Source: an uncultured Steroidobacter sp. (GTDB lineage Bacteria; Pseudomonadota; Gammaproteobacteria; Steroidobacterales; Steroidobacteraceae). Taken from it: a DNA stretch of 64,000 nucleotides. The position numbers were made by a program, and so were the translations under genes. The stretch covers positions 124,001 through 188,000 of the forward strand of contig CALMII010000019.1 of assembly GCA_937864115.1 (NCBI GenBank), written 5' to 3'. The stretch's first letter is position 1, and the number at the start of each line of letters is the position of its first letter. The notes below the pieces were generated by a model. That model had not been told where the DNA came from. It was given only the letters and a program-made list of their open reading frames with translations, and searched no databases. Positions 27,358 to 37,400 of this stretch are shown here, one piece after another.

Positions 27358-28995
27358 CTACGCGGCGCGGCGTGCGCTCTCGGCCGGCGTCGCGACGTCG
27401 GGCTGACGGGCAGGCGACGCGTGCGCCTGGCCGCGTGCGCCCTGCATGGAGAAGGCCGAGATGGCCGACAGCATCTGGTTCGATTGATCTTCGAGCGCTT
27501 CCGCAGTGGCAATCAGTTCCTGCGCCATCTGCGCATCGCGCTGGGTGATCTGGTCCATCTGCACCACGGCCTTGTTGATCTGTTCGATGCCCGCGGACTG
27601 TTCGATGCTGGCGGCTTCGATCTCGCCGATCATCTGACCGACCTGCTGCACCGACTCCACGACGTTGCGCATCGACACTTCGGCTTCGCTGGCAAGATCG
27701 GTGCCGCGCGCCACCGTTCGACCGGAGACCTCGATCAGCTCGCGGATTTCGCGTGCCGACGTCGCCGACCGCTGCGCGAGGCTGCGCACTTCCTGCGCCA
27801 CGATGGCGAATCCGCGACCCTGCTCACCCGCCCGCGCTGCTTCGACGGCCGCGTTGAGCGCCAGCAGGTTGGTCTGAAAGGCAATGCCATCGATGATCCC
27901 GACGATATCGCCGATGCGCTTCGAGGAATCGGCGATCTCCTTCATGGTGACGGAGACTTCGCCGACGACATCGCGACCGCGCACCGTGGCCGACGAGGCG
28001 CCGGTCGCCATGCCGGCGGCCTGGCGCGCGTTGTCCGTGTTGCGCTCCACCGTCGCGGTGAGTTCTTCGAGCGATGCGGCGGTTTCTTCGAGACTCGCCG
28101 CATGCTCGCTGGTGCGGTTGGAAAGCTCGGTGTTGGCCGCCACGACCGCGCCGACGCGCTCGCGCACCTCGCCCGCCGCCGCCAGGTTGTCCTTCAGCAC
28201 GCCGTCGAGTTTGACGCGCACCTGTTCCAGCGTCTGTGCGACCGCGACGATGCATGACACGCCTTCGTCCGTAATCCGCGTGCGCGTGTCGCCGCTGACG
28301 AGGCGAAACGTCGCCTTCTGCAGCGCAATGAGCGGCCTCACGACCTTCTGCTGTACATAGATGAGATTGGCGAGACTGACCAGCGCACCGAGTGCGCCCG
28401 CACCTGCAGCCCAGTTCATGCCGGTGCTGCGCGCGAGATGCATCGTGAGGACCGAGAACAACAGCGTCAGGAATCCCAGCACCCAGCAGGAACTGATTCT
28501 CAGCGACGGGCTCAGCGCGCGCCCGAACGCGCCGACCAGGGACGTATCGACCACCTTTCCCTCGCGCAGAGTCAGCGCACCGGCGCGTCCCTGGCGGATC
28601 GCGGCATAGACACGTTCGGCCGCCTGAATCTCTTCGCGCGTCGGCTTCACGCGGACGGACATGTAGCCGCTGATGCGACCGTTCTCGATCATCGGCGTCA
28701 CGTTGGCGCGCACCCAGTAGAAGCCGCCGGACTTGCGCCGGTTCTTGACGATGCCCGTCCAGCTGCGGCCGCTGCGGATCGTGGCCCACAGATCCGCGAA
28801 GGCCTCCTTCGGCATGTCCGGGTGCCGCACGATGTTCTGCGGCTGGCCGAGGCACTCTTCCAGGGAGAACTCGCTGCTGCTGAGAAAAGCCGGATTCGCG
28901 TAGGTGATGCGGCTCGCTGGATCGGTGTGCGTGATGATGACTTCGTCATCCGGCAGCACGTATTCGGTCTGCGTCGTGGGTCCGTTGTCGCGCAT
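27358..28995 (-). CDS. aer: Aerotaxis receptor (PAS-methyl-accepting chemotaxis protein)
   Basis: A 545-aa inner-membrane sensor. The N-terminal PAS domain (about residues 18-115) carries the Aer FAD-pocket signature with R57, H58 and D60 in [11 protein letters not shown] and N85 in [11 protein letters not shown], at the same positions as E. coli Aer. Two adjacent membrane segments lie near 165-210, then a HAMP-like region and the MCP signalling domain, whose hairpin tip is [20 protein letters not shown] with [20 protein letters not shown]. It senses redox/oxygen via FAD and signals to CheA/CheW. No che or flagellar genes are nearby, so it is an orphan here. The ATG at 28993-28995 begins the conserved protein. 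Confidence 0.93.
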   Translation of the reverse strand: MRDNGPTTQTEYVLPDDEVIITHTDPASRITYANPAFLSSSEFSLEECLGQPQNIVRHPDMPKEAFADLWATIRSGRSWTGIVKNRRKSGGFYWVRANVTPMIENGRISGYMSVRVKPTREEIQAAERVYAAIRQGRAGALTLREGKVVDTSLVGAFGRALSPSLRISSCWVLGFLTLLFSVLTMHLARSTGMNWAAGAGALGALVSLANLIYVQQKVVRPLIALQKATFRLVSGDTRTRITDEGVSCIVAVAQTLEQVRVKLDGVLKDNLAAAGEVRERVGAVVAANTELSNRTSEHAASLEETAASLEELTATVERNTDNARQAAGMATGASSATVRGRDVVGEVSVTMKEIADSSKRIGDIVGIIDGIAFQTNLLALNAAVEAARAGEQGRGFAIVAQEVRSLAQRSATSAREIRELIEVSGRTVARGTDLASEAEVSMRNVVESVQQVGQMIGEIEAASIEQSAGIEQINKAVVQMDQITQRDAQMAQELIATAEALEDQSNQMLSAISAFSMQGARGQAHASPARQPDVATPAESARRAA

Positions 28996-29253
28996 GGCTG
29001 CTGTTTCCGAAGTGTTTCCCTGTCCTTCCGTGATCGGCTGATATCTGCCGCGGTTGAGTGGTATCGGTTCGCATTTTCCTGTGAGGGAACGCCCGACGAT
29101 GGCGCGGCCTCTCGGCCTCATCGACACGAATTTCCGTGCAGGAATGGCGTCCGGCGCCATTACGACTATTCGGCAGAACGCTGCCCACAACCCGTATTTC
29201 CGCGTCAGACGGCGAACGGCACAGTCTCGCGATCTTCGAGGGGAGCTGCCGCA

Positions 29254-30801
29254 ATGCCCGCATCCGACTTTCGTTCCCGCCGCGCCAGCAACTTCGCGGT
29301 GGTTGCCTGGACGCTCGTGGTCATGCTGATGGGCTGCGGATCGGACAAGAGCGCCGCGGTGCCGGCCACCCCCGCGCCTGTGGCGCCGGCCGCTACCGTG
29401 TTGCCTGCCGCCGCAGTTGGCGGCGCTGCGGCAGCGGCTGCAGCGCCGGCAGCGGTCACGCAGGCGTCATGGCAGCCCGATGCGCTCGAAGAACTGCTCG
29501 CGCCGATCGCTCTGTATCCGGATGCGCTGCTGTCGCAGATCCTCGCCGCCTCGGTGAACTCGCAGGAAGTGCTCGACGGCGGCAACTGGCTGCTGCAGAA
29601 CGAGAACCTGAAGGGCGATGCGCTCGACGAGGCGGCGGAGAAAGCGGGCTTCGGTCCGGCGATGCGCGCGCTGGTGCAGTTCCCGACCGTCGTCGACATG
29701 ATGTGCCAGCAGATCGACTGGACGAAGCAGCTCGGCTCCGCCTTCACTTCCGACCAGGCGAGCGTGCTCGATGCCGTACAGCGGCTGCGGGCGCAGGCGA
29801 AGGACGTCGGCAATCTCAAATCGACGCCGCAGCAGACGGTCGAGACCAAAACGGAGAACAACAAGATCATCGTCGAAGTGAAGCCGGCGGATCCGCAGGT
29901 GATCTACGTGCCGCAGTACGACCCGCAGGTGGTCTACACCACGGCGCCGCCTGCGACGACGACCACGACGACGCAGAGCAGCGGCGTCAGCACCGGTGCG
30001 GCCGTTGCCGGCGCGCTGCTCGCCTTCGGCGTCGGCGTCATGGTCGGCAATGCCTTCCACGACGATTACTACTATCCGCACTGGGGCTACGGTTCCATGT
30101 ACTTCGGACCGCGACCGTTCTATCCGCCCGCCTACGTCTATCGCCCCGTGTACGGCCCGGCTTTCCGGCCCGCTTATCACTACGCGCCGCCGCCGGGGTA
30201 TCGCTACAACTACAACCACATCAACGTGCAGAACAACATCAACGTGAACGTGAACAATAACTACTTCAACCGCTTCGACAACAACCAGAACCTGCGCGCG
30301 GGCAATGCCAACAGTCCGATCTCCGGCACGAAGCACGGCGTCGGTGCAACGCAGCGCGCCGGACAGACTGCAGGCGGCACGCGCGATTCGTGGAAGGGCC
30401 AGTCGACGTATGCCGGCAACAGGAATCCCGCGACGCAGGCACGACTGAACCAGGCAGCAGGCAGGCCCGCCACTGCACAGGATCGACCGCAGCAGCACGT
30501 GGGCGGAGCGGGCGGCACGCGCAATCCGTCGGCCGGTACGCAGCACGTCGATCGCGGTTACGGCGGTTCGACGCGCTCGCCCTCGCGCGACATCGCCTCG
30601 CAGGCCCGGCCGAGCCAGAGCGCGACGCCGCGACCGGCAACAACGACGCATGCGACCAGCCGGCCCGCATCGCGACCGGACAATGCCTTCTCCGGCGCAC
30701 GCTCGTCCGGCAATGGTTCGTTCGACCGCGCAGCCAGCGCCCGCGGTCACGCCAGTGCGGGATCGCGTCCCCATCCCGCTCGCTCGGCGCGCCGACGCTA
30801 G
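29254..30801 (+). CDS. DUF3300 lipoprotein
   Basis: A 515-aa protein. Residues about 10-28 form a lipoprotein signal with lipobox LMGC ([11 protein letters not shown]), then an Ala/Pro linker and the DUF3300 domain (about 75-215: [54 protein letters not shown]). A glycine-rich hydrophobic stretch and a Tyr/Pro/His-rich section follow, then an Asn-rich section (about 310-350) and a long Arg/Ser/Gly low-complexity tail. Probably envelope-associated; function unknown. GGGGAG precedes the ATG. Operonic with the DUF2950 gene 9 bases downstream, a pairing known from other proteobacteria. Confidence 0.9.
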   Translation: MPASDFRSRRASNFAVVAWTLVVMLMGCGSDKSAAVPATPAPVAPAATVLPAAAVGGAAAAAAAPAAVTQASWQPDALEELLAPIALYPDALLSQILAASVNSQEVLDGGNWLLQNENLKGDALDEAAEKAGFGPAMRALVQFPTVVDMMCQQIDWTKQLGSAFTSDQASVLDAVQRLRAQAKDVGNLKSTPQQTVETKTENNKIIVEVKPADPQVIYVPQYDPQVVYTTAPPATTTTTTQSSGVSTGAAVAGALLAFGVGVMVGNAFHDDYYYPHWGYGSMYFGPRPFYPPAYVYRPVYGPAFRPAYHYAPPPGYRYNYNHINVQNNINVNVNNNYFNRFDNNQNLRAGNANSPISGTKHGVGATQRAGQTAGGTRDSWKGQSTYAGNRNPATQARLNQAAGRPATAQDRPQQHVGGAGGTRNPSAGTQHVDRGYGGSTRSPSRDIASQARPSQSATPRPATTTHATSRPASRPDNAFSGARSSGNGSFDRAASARGHASAGSRPHPARSARRR

Positions 30802-30810
30802 GAGAAGAAG

Positions 30811-31776
30811 ATGAATCGTCCTCTCATCGCTCTCGCCGCGGCACTCTCCCTGGTCGCAGTCACGGGTTGCCAGCGCAAGGACGCCGCGACACCCGCACCG
30901 ACGAGCGCAGCGACAACGACTGCAACAACATTCGCCACGCCCGAGGCCGCGATCGACGCGCTGGTCGCCGCGGTCGAAGGCAACGACGTTGCCGCGCTCA
31001 AGGAAATCCTCGGTCCGGGCATCGACGAACTACTGTCGTCCGGCGACGAGGTGGAGGATCGCGCCGAGCGCGAAGCCTTCATCGCGCGCTATCGCGAGCA
31101 GCACATGCTCGTCGCAGGCGGCCCCGATCGACTCGTGCTGCAGGTGGGCGCCGATCACTGGCCGTTGCCGATTCCCCTCGTGCGCGGCAACGACGGCTGG
31201 CACCTCGACGGCGAAGCCGGCGCCGACGAGATCGTGGTCCGCCGCATCGGCGCGAACGAGCTGCACACCATCGATGTGATGCGCGGCTTCGTCGAAGCGC
31301 AGGAAGACTACGCCGCCGTGGCCCACGATGGCGGCAACACGGGCGTCTATGCGCAGAAGCTGCGCAGCGACGCCGGCAAGCAGGACGGCCTGTACTGGGA
31401 AGCGGGCACCGGCGCAGCAGAAAGTCCGGCGGGGCCGGCACTCGCCGCTGCGACCAGCGAGGGCTACAACGCCGCGAAGGGAGAGCCGTATCACGGCTAT
31501 CTGTATCGCATCCTGCTGTCGCAGGGCGCCGCGGCCAACGGCGGCGCGAAGGACTATGTCGTCGACGGCAAACTCACCGGCGGCTATGCGCTCCTCGGCT
31601 GGCCCGCGGACTACGGCGCCAGCGGCATCATGACGTTCATCGTGAATCAGGACGGCGTCGTGTGGCAGCGCGATCTCGGCGAAGACACCGCGAAGGCGGT
31701 CGCGGATATCACGCAGTTCAATCCGGATGAGGACTGGACGCCGCTGGCGGTGGAGGAAGTTGCTGCCGCGAACTAG
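30811..31776 (+). CDS. DUF2950 lipoprotein
   Basis: A 321-aa protein with lipoprotein signal ALSLVAVTGC (Cys at residue 20), a Thr/Ala-rich linker and the DUF2950 domain. Landmarks: FATPEAAIDALVAAVEGND, LYWEAGTGAAESPAGP, GEPYHGYLYRIL, GWPADYGASGIMTFIVNQDG and a final FNPDEDW. Function unknown. AGGAGAAG precedes the ATG, 9 bases after the DUF3300 stop, so the two are co-translated and probably work together at the envelope. Confidence 0.92.
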   Translation: MNRPLIALAAALSLVAVTGCQRKDAATPAPTSAATTTATTFATPEAAIDALVAAVEGNDVAALKEILGPGIDELLSSGDEVEDRAEREAFIARYREQHMLVAGGPDRLVLQVGADHWPLPIPLVRGNDGWHLDGEAGADEIVVRRIGANELHTIDVMRGFVEAQEDYAAVAHDGGNTGVYAQKLRSDAGKQDGLYWEAGTGAAESPAGPALAAATSEGYNAAKGEPYHGYLYRILLSQGAAANGGAKDYVVDGKLTGGYALLGWPADYGASGIMTFIVNQDGVVWQRDLGEDTAKAVADITQFNPDEDWTPLAVEEVAAAN

Positions 31777-31783
31777 CCTCTCC

Positions 31784-31841
31784 CCTGTGGGGCCGGCTTC
31801 AGCCGGCCTCTGAGGAGTCAGGCTGAAGCCTGACCTACAGG
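31784..31841. repeat. Two-palindrome intergenic element, copy 4
   Basis: CCTGTGGGGCCGGCTTCAGC opens the unit; GTCAGGCTGAAGCCTGAC CTACAGG closes it. It lies 7 bases after the DUF2950 stop. Together with the downstream GC-rich repeat it forms a 113-base block nearly identical to 34188-34300. Confidence 0.93.
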
Positions 31842-31850
31842 AAGAGTAAG

Positions 31851-31896
31851 ACGCCCCCACCCTAACCCTCCCCCGCTGCGCGGAGGAGGGGATCAG
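31851..31896. repeat. CCTCCCC/GGAGGAGGGG dispersed stem-loop, copy A
   Basis: A 46-base segment, ACGCCCCCACCCTAACC... to ...GGATCAG, whose CCCTCCCCC and GGAGGAGGGG arms can form a hairpin around CGCTGCGC. It is identical to 34255-34300 and related to 59560-59599. It adjoins the stop of the GNAT gene. Confidence 0.75.
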
Positions 31897-31900
31897 AAAA

Positions 31901-32419
31901 TCACTCCAGTCTTTTCCAGAACACCACCGTGTCGCAGTACGCGCCGTCCGGCAGCAACGCATAGTCCGGAATCACGCCGCAGCGCTGCCAGCCCTGCCGC
32001 GCGTACAACCGCTCGGCATCGGCGCTCGCAGTATCCAGCACCAGCAACGTCCGTCCCTTCTGCCGTGCATGACGTTCCGCGGCCTGCAGCAACGCCGCGC
32101 CCAGCCCCGACTTCCGCGCCCTGCGATGCACCAGCATCTTGGCGACATCGCCACGATGCGGCTGGTTCTCCTGCGGTGCCCAGATCACCTGCACCGTACC
32201 GACGATGGCACCGCGCTCATCGTACGCAACGAACACCGCACGTTCGACGCGCGCCGCGCTCGCCGCGGTGCTTCGCCAGAACGCATCCGCCTTCTCGCGC
32301 GTCATCGGCCACATGAAATTGACGGAGGCGCCGCCTTCGACGCAGTCGATGAGCACGTCGCCGAGTTCGCGGATTTCCTTCTCGCCCAGCACGTCGAGAC
32401 GGCGGATCGTTGCGGTCAT
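31901..32419 (-). CDS. GNAT-family N-acetyltransferase
   Basis: A 172-aa acetyltransferase. The acetyl-CoA binding motif A is visible as VAKMLVHRRARKSGLGAALL, where R/Q-x-x-G-x-G/A appears as RKSGLGA, followed by AAERHARQKGRTLLVLDTAS and LYARQGWQRCG. Substrate unknown. It is convergent with the DUF2950 gene and divergent from the EamA transporter. Confidence 0.92.
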   Translation of the reverse strand: MTATIRRLDVLGEKEIRELGDVLIDCVEGGASVNFMWPMTREKADAFWRSTAASAARVERAVFVAYDERGAIVGTVQVIWAPQENQPHRGDVAKMLVHRRARKSGLGAALLQAAERHARQKGRTLLVLDTASADAERLYARQGWQRCGVIPDYALLPDGAYCDTVVFWKRLE

Positions 32420-32489
32420 GTCCTCTCCTCGTTGCGCACGACGATATCCAGCGCGCTGCCTTTTCTGTCAATACGCCATACTTCCACCC

Positions 32490-33380
32490 ATGCAATCCCG
32501 ACGCGCCTTCGCCCTCTTCAGCCTCGTCCTGCTCATGGTCATGTGGGGCAGCACCTTCGTCGTGACCAAGGCCGCGGCGCAGGGCTTCTCGCCCATGATG
32601 CTGGCGATGCTGCGCTTCCTGATCGCGTCGCTGATCCTGGTGCCGCTGGCGTTCGCGCGCGGCGGGCTGAAACTGCTGCCGCAGCCGCGACCGTGGGGCA
32701 CGCTGCTGCTGATGGCGTTCGCCGGCATCGCGGCGTTCTCCACCTGCTTCACGTATGCGCTGGTGTATGGCTCGGCCTCGCAGGGCGCGCTGATCTATGC
32801 CGGATTGCCCGCGGCCATCGCCATCGCGGCCATCTTCTTCCTCGGCGAAAAGCCTTCGCGCCGGCGGCTGGCGGGAATCGTGCTGTCGATCGTCGGCGTT
32901 GCGCTGCTGATCGCGGCGGGCGAACCGGATACAGGTTCTCCGGCGCCCTTGCTCGGTGCGCTATGGATGATCGGCGCAGTGCTGGCCTGGACGGCATACA
33001 CCGTCTTCGCCAAGCGTCTCGCACATGCCGACAACCTCGTCGTGATCGCCGTCATCTCGGTGCTGGGCACCGCGATGCTGCTGCCGTTCGCGGTGGGAGA
33101 ATTTCTTCGAGTCGAGACGCCCGCGCCGTCCGCATCCGCCTGGGCCGGCGTGCTGTTCATGGGAGTCGTCGCCTCCGCCCTCGCCTACATCGTCTACGGC
33201 TACGTGCTGCGCGAACTCGATGCCAGCGTCGTCGGCAGCTATACGAACCTCGATCCCATCGTCGGCGTCGTCATCGCCGTGTGGCTGTACGGCGAAGTCC
33301 TGCACCCGGGCCAGATCGTCGGTGGATTGATTGCGTTCGCAGGCATGGGGCTGGCGTCGCTGGAGGAGAACTCGACATAG
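32490..33380 (+). CDS. EamA/DMT-family transporter
   Basis: A 296-aa inner-membrane protein with ten hydrophobic helices in two repeated EamA halves (about residues 8-140 and 150-290). The first helix contains LMVMWGSTFVVTKAAAQG, and GEKPSRRRLAGIVLSIVGVALL marks the end of the first half. Drug/metabolite exporters of this class have varied substrates. The start at 32490 matches the family N-terminus; longer in-frame sequence overlaps the divergent GNAT gene. Confidence 0.92.
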   Translation: MQSRRAFALFSLVLLMVMWGSTFVVTKAAAQGFSPMMLAMLRFLIASLILVPLAFARGGLKLLPQPRPWGTLLLMAFAGIAAFSTCFTYALVYGSASQGALIYAGLPAAIAIAAIFFLGEKPSRRRLAGIVLSIVGVALLIAAGEPDTGSPAPLLGALWMIGAVLAWTAYTVFAKRLAHADNLVVIAVISVLGTAMLLPFAVGEFLRVETPAPSASAWAGVLFMGVVASALAYIVYGYVLRELDASVVGSYTNLDPIVGVVIAVWLYGEVLHPGQIVGGLIAFAGMGLASLEENST

Positions 33381-33443
33381 AAATGTCGGCTGCGGCGCAA
33401 GGCTCGCGTCCTATGGGTTGTCGTCACCCACAGGAGAACCGCA

Positions 33444-34169
33444 ATGAGTGAACAGGTCCCCGCCCCCGCCGTCGTTTCGCAGCAGGAATGGCTGAAGCAG
33501 CGCCGGGCGCTGCTCGAACAGGAAAAGGCGCTGACTCACGAAATGGACCGCGTCAACGCCGCGCGCCGGCGACTGCCGATGGTCCGCATCGACAAGCACT
33601 ACACGTTCGAAGGACCGCGCGGCAAAGTCAGCCTGCTCGATCTGTTCGAAGGCCGCCGCCAGCTGGTCGTCTATCACTTCATGTTCGATCCCGAATGGGA
33701 GAAGGGCTGTCCCGGCTGCACCGGCCTCGTCAGTGCGATGGGCGATCTGTCGATGCTGAACCAGCGCGACACGACCTTCGCCGCCATCTCGCGCGCGCCG
33801 TTCGCGAAGCTGGCGCAATACAAGTCGCAGAAGGATTGGGACATCGCCTGGTATTCGTCCTTCGGCAGCGACTTCAATTACGACTTCCACGTCACGCTCG
33901 ATCCGGACGTCGCGCCGGTCGAGTACAACTTCCGCAGCCAGGCCGAGATCGAACGTCTCGGGATGCCGCCGCTGACGAAGGGCGAAGCGCATGGATGGAG
34001 CGTCTTCTTCCGCGTCGGCGATGACGTGTTCCACACCTACTCGACCTACGCGCGCGGCGCCGAATCGCTCACCGATTCGTATTCACTGCTCGACCGCACG
34101 CCGTACGGCCGGCAGGAGGATTTCGAGGATTCGCCGGCGGGGTGGCCGCAGAAGCCGACGTACGGATAG
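33444..34169 (+). CDS. DUF899 thioredoxin-like protein
   Basis: A 241-aa protein of the DUF899 family, thioredoxin-fold relatives of AhpC. Landmarks: [20 protein letters not shown] at the N-terminus, [42 protein letters not shown] containing a C89-x2-C92 pair, and a C-terminal [12 protein letters not shown]. The cysteine pair makes redox activity plausible. No signal peptide, so probably cytoplasmic. AGGAGAACC precedes the ATG. Confidence 0.9.
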   Translation: MSEQVPAPAVVSQQEWLKQRRALLEQEKALTHEMDRVNAARRRLPMVRIDKHYTFEGPRGKVSLLDLFEGRRQLVVYHFMFDPEWEKGCPGCTGLVSAMGDLSMLNQRDTTFAAISRAPFAKLAQYKSQKDWDIAWYSSFGSDFNYDFHVTLDPDVAPVEYNFRSQAEIERLGMPPLTKGEAHGWSVFFRVGDDVFHTYSTYARGAESLTDSYSLLDRTPYGRQEDFEDSPAGWPQKPTYG

Positions 34170-34187
34170 CGGCTTCTGACTCTTCTT

Positions 34188-34245
34188 CCTGTGGGGCCGG
34201 CTTTAGCCGGCCTTCGGAATGTCAGGCTGAAGCCTGACCTACAGG
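34188..34245. repeat. Two-palindrome intergenic element, copy 5
   Basis: Same order and ends as copy 4 (CCTGTGG... to ...CTACAGG), with a slightly altered first palindrome (GGCCGGCTTTAGCCGGCC). It lies 18 bases after the DUF899 stop. Confidence 0.93.
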
Positions 34246-34254
34246 AAGAGTAAG

Positions 34255-34300
34255 ACGCCCCCACCCTAACCCTCCCCCGCTGCGCGGAGGAGGGGATCAG
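34255..34300. repeat. CCTCCCC/GGAGGAGGGG dispersed stem-loop, copy B
   Basis: Identical to 31851-31896. It follows copy 5 of the two-palindrome element at the same spacing as copy A follows copy 4, so the composite block appears to have been duplicated as a unit. Confidence 0.75.
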
Positions 34301-34419
34301 ATGGCAGCAGCGCTCGCGGGCCGAGACCTGGTCGATGGTCCGATATCGAGCGCAGGCTTATGATTCGGCTCCAATAACGGCGGGACACCGCCCACAAGAG
34401 CCTCAGCCGCCTGCCGCCC

Positions 34420-37400
34420 ATGAGTCAGTTCCGCCCTGCACTGGAATCGTATGTCGAAGGGCAGACCGACCTGCCGGCGCTGCAATCGGGACTGAAGGCC
34501 GATCTCACGCGCGAACCGTCGCTCGCGCCGGTACTCGGCGCATTGATCGAAACCAGCTATCGCTCCGGCAGGATCAACGGCCCGGTCTATCTCGACCTGA
34601 TGGAAATCGTGCGCGCGACCACGCCGCCCGCGACGCCCGCTCCTGCAGCCGCCGATGAAGCCGAAACCCGCTACCGCCCCGCCGACCAGATCGTCGCGCC
34701 CGCGGCCGATGAAGAAGCGACGCGCTTTCGCACCGCCGCCCAGGTCATCAGCGATGACGCCGCGACGAAGCTCGCGCCGCAAGCCCCGCGCGATGACGAA
34801 GCAACGAAGCTCGCGCCTCACGATGCGCAGCCACGCAGCCAGCCATCCACCGGCGCCAACAGTTCGTCGGGCGGCTGGAACGATCTGCAGGCCGCCAGCT
34901 CGCAGTTCCGTCCGCTGCGTCCCGGCGACACCATCAAGGAACGCTTCGTTCTCGAAGACGTGATCGGCAAGGGCGGCATGGGCGTGGTCTTCCGCGTGCG
35001 CGACCTGCGCAAGGAAGAAGCGCAGGACCGCCATCCCTACGCCGCGCTCAAGGTGCTGGGCGAGGACTTCAAACGTCATCCCGAATCGCTCAAAGCCCTG
35101 CAGCGCGAGGCGCGCAAGGCACAGAACCTCGCGCATCCCAACATCGTCACGGTGTACGACTTCGATCGCGACGGCTCGAACGTCTACATCGTCATGGAAC
35201 TGCTCGAAGGCCAGCCGCTCGACCGCTACATCAAGGATCTCGACGGCAAGGGACTGACGGTCGCAAAGGCGCTGCCGATCGTGCGCGGCCTGTGCGGCGC
35301 GCTCGGCTATGCGCACGAACACCAGGTCGTGCACTCGGATTTCAAGCCGGCGAATGCGTTCATCACGAAATCGGGCGCGATCAAGGTGTTCGACTTCGGT
35401 ATCGCACGCGCCGCCAAGCGCCCCGACGCCGAGGACGACACCAGCGGCAAGACGCTGTTCGACGCCGGCACGCTCGGCGCACTCACGCCTGCGTACGCGA
35501 GCTGCGAAATGCTCGAAGGCGGCGAGCCCGATCCGCGCGACGACATCTATGCGCTCGGCTGCGTCGTCTACGAACTGCTCACCTGCCAGCATCCGTTCGA
35601 ACGCAAGACGGCCGTGCAGGCGCGCGATGCGAAGCTCAAGCCGAAACCGATCCGCGGACTGACCAGCCGCCAGTGGCGTGCGCTGCGGCGCTCGCTCGCC
35701 TTCGATCGCGACGCGCGCTCACCGAGCATCGCGAAATTCCTGGAAGAGATTTCGCCGGAGAAACGCTCGCCGGCACTGTGGGGCGGTATCGCTGCGGCGA
35801 TTGTCGTGATCGGCGCGACCGCGGCACTGCTCGTACCCGACTACCTGCAGCGTCGCCGCAGCGAGGCGATCGGCGCGCTGGTGCGCGTTGGCACGCCCGA
35901 ATCCATCGAACAGGCCCTGCCGCAGATCGAAGCCCTGCCGCCGGATGCCCGCGCACGCCTGCTGCTGGACGAGAACCTGCGTTCGGCGCTCATCGGCCAC
36001 TTCAGTTCGCAGATCAACGCACTCACCGATGCGGACCAGCAGAAGTACGACTATCCGCAGGCCGAAGGACTCATGGCGCAACTGCGCACGCTGTTCCCGG
36101 ATTCGCAGGCCGTCTCGGAAATCGGCGACCGGCTCACCTCGCGCAAGAACGACGAGATCAAGCGCCAGAGCGACCGGCTCGACGAATTCCTGAAGAAGGG
36201 CTGGCTGGTGGACGCCCAGAATCCCGAGAGTGCAGCCGGCGTGCTGCGCGTCATCGCGCAGATCGATCCGAAGCATCCGCTGCTCATCGATCCGCGCCTG
36301 CCTTCCGCCTATGCCGAGCAGGCGCAACTCGCGCTGCGCAAACCGGATGTCGCCCTCGCGCAGGCGCTGACGCAGGCCGGCCTGATCGTCGCGCCGCAGG
36401 ACCGCACGCTGAAGGATCTCGACGACAGCGTCACGCGCGAGCTGGAAACGCAGCGTCGCGATGCGCGCATGGCCGAAGTGCGCGGCCAACTCGCAGGCGA
36501 ACTGGCGACTGCTGCTTCGCTGAGTGCATTCGATCCGCTGCACGACGACCTGCTGCTGTTGCAGGCCACGACGCCGAACGACGCTGCGCTGGGTGGCGCA
36601 CGCCGACAGATCCAGTCGCTGCTCGACAGCGACATGCAGGCACTGAGCGCGCGGCAGTCGTACGACGACGCGCAGGCGCTGCTCGCGCGCTACGCCGATA
36701 TCGTCCAGCCGCAATTCGTCGAAAGGAAACGCGCCGAGCTGCAGGCCGCGCGGAGCAACGCCGGTGTCGCGGACGATGCGCAGGCGACGAACGCCCTGCG
36801 CGCGTCGCTGAACGAGCTGCTGCAGAAAGCCGCCGGCGATGACGCCTGGGACATCCAGGTGCATTCGCAACTGGCTCGCCTCGCAGCCTATCTGCCGCCG
36901 ACCGACGCGAACCTCGCGGCCTTGCAGCAGCAGGCTGCGCAGATTCATGTCAGCGCCGCTGCCACGCTGCGCTCGCAGGGCCGGTTGAGCGAGGCCGAAC
37001 TTTCACTGCAGCGTGCCGCCGCCTTCGCGCCGTCGCTGCCAGCCATCACGCAGGAGCAGCAGTTGCTCGCGCGCGTCCGCGCCGAGCAGGATGCGCGCGA
37101 CCGCGAACAGAAGCGCCTCGCCGAACTCGCGGCGCTGAAACAAAAACTGCAGGACCAGGCCACCGCGAACGAAGTGAACGAAGCGATGGCGACGCTGCGC
37201 GACCTGCGCTCGAAGCTGCCGGCCGACGACGCATTCCTCGCGAGTGCGCCGAAAGCCATCGCCGCTGCGTACGTCCGTCTCGCCGCCACCGCGGCTCGCG
37301 GCTCGCGATTCGACACGGCGGTCTCGCTGATCGATCGTTCGCTCGAACTCGATCGCTCGAACGCACAGGTCGCGACGCTGCGCGAGCAGTACGCGCAGCA

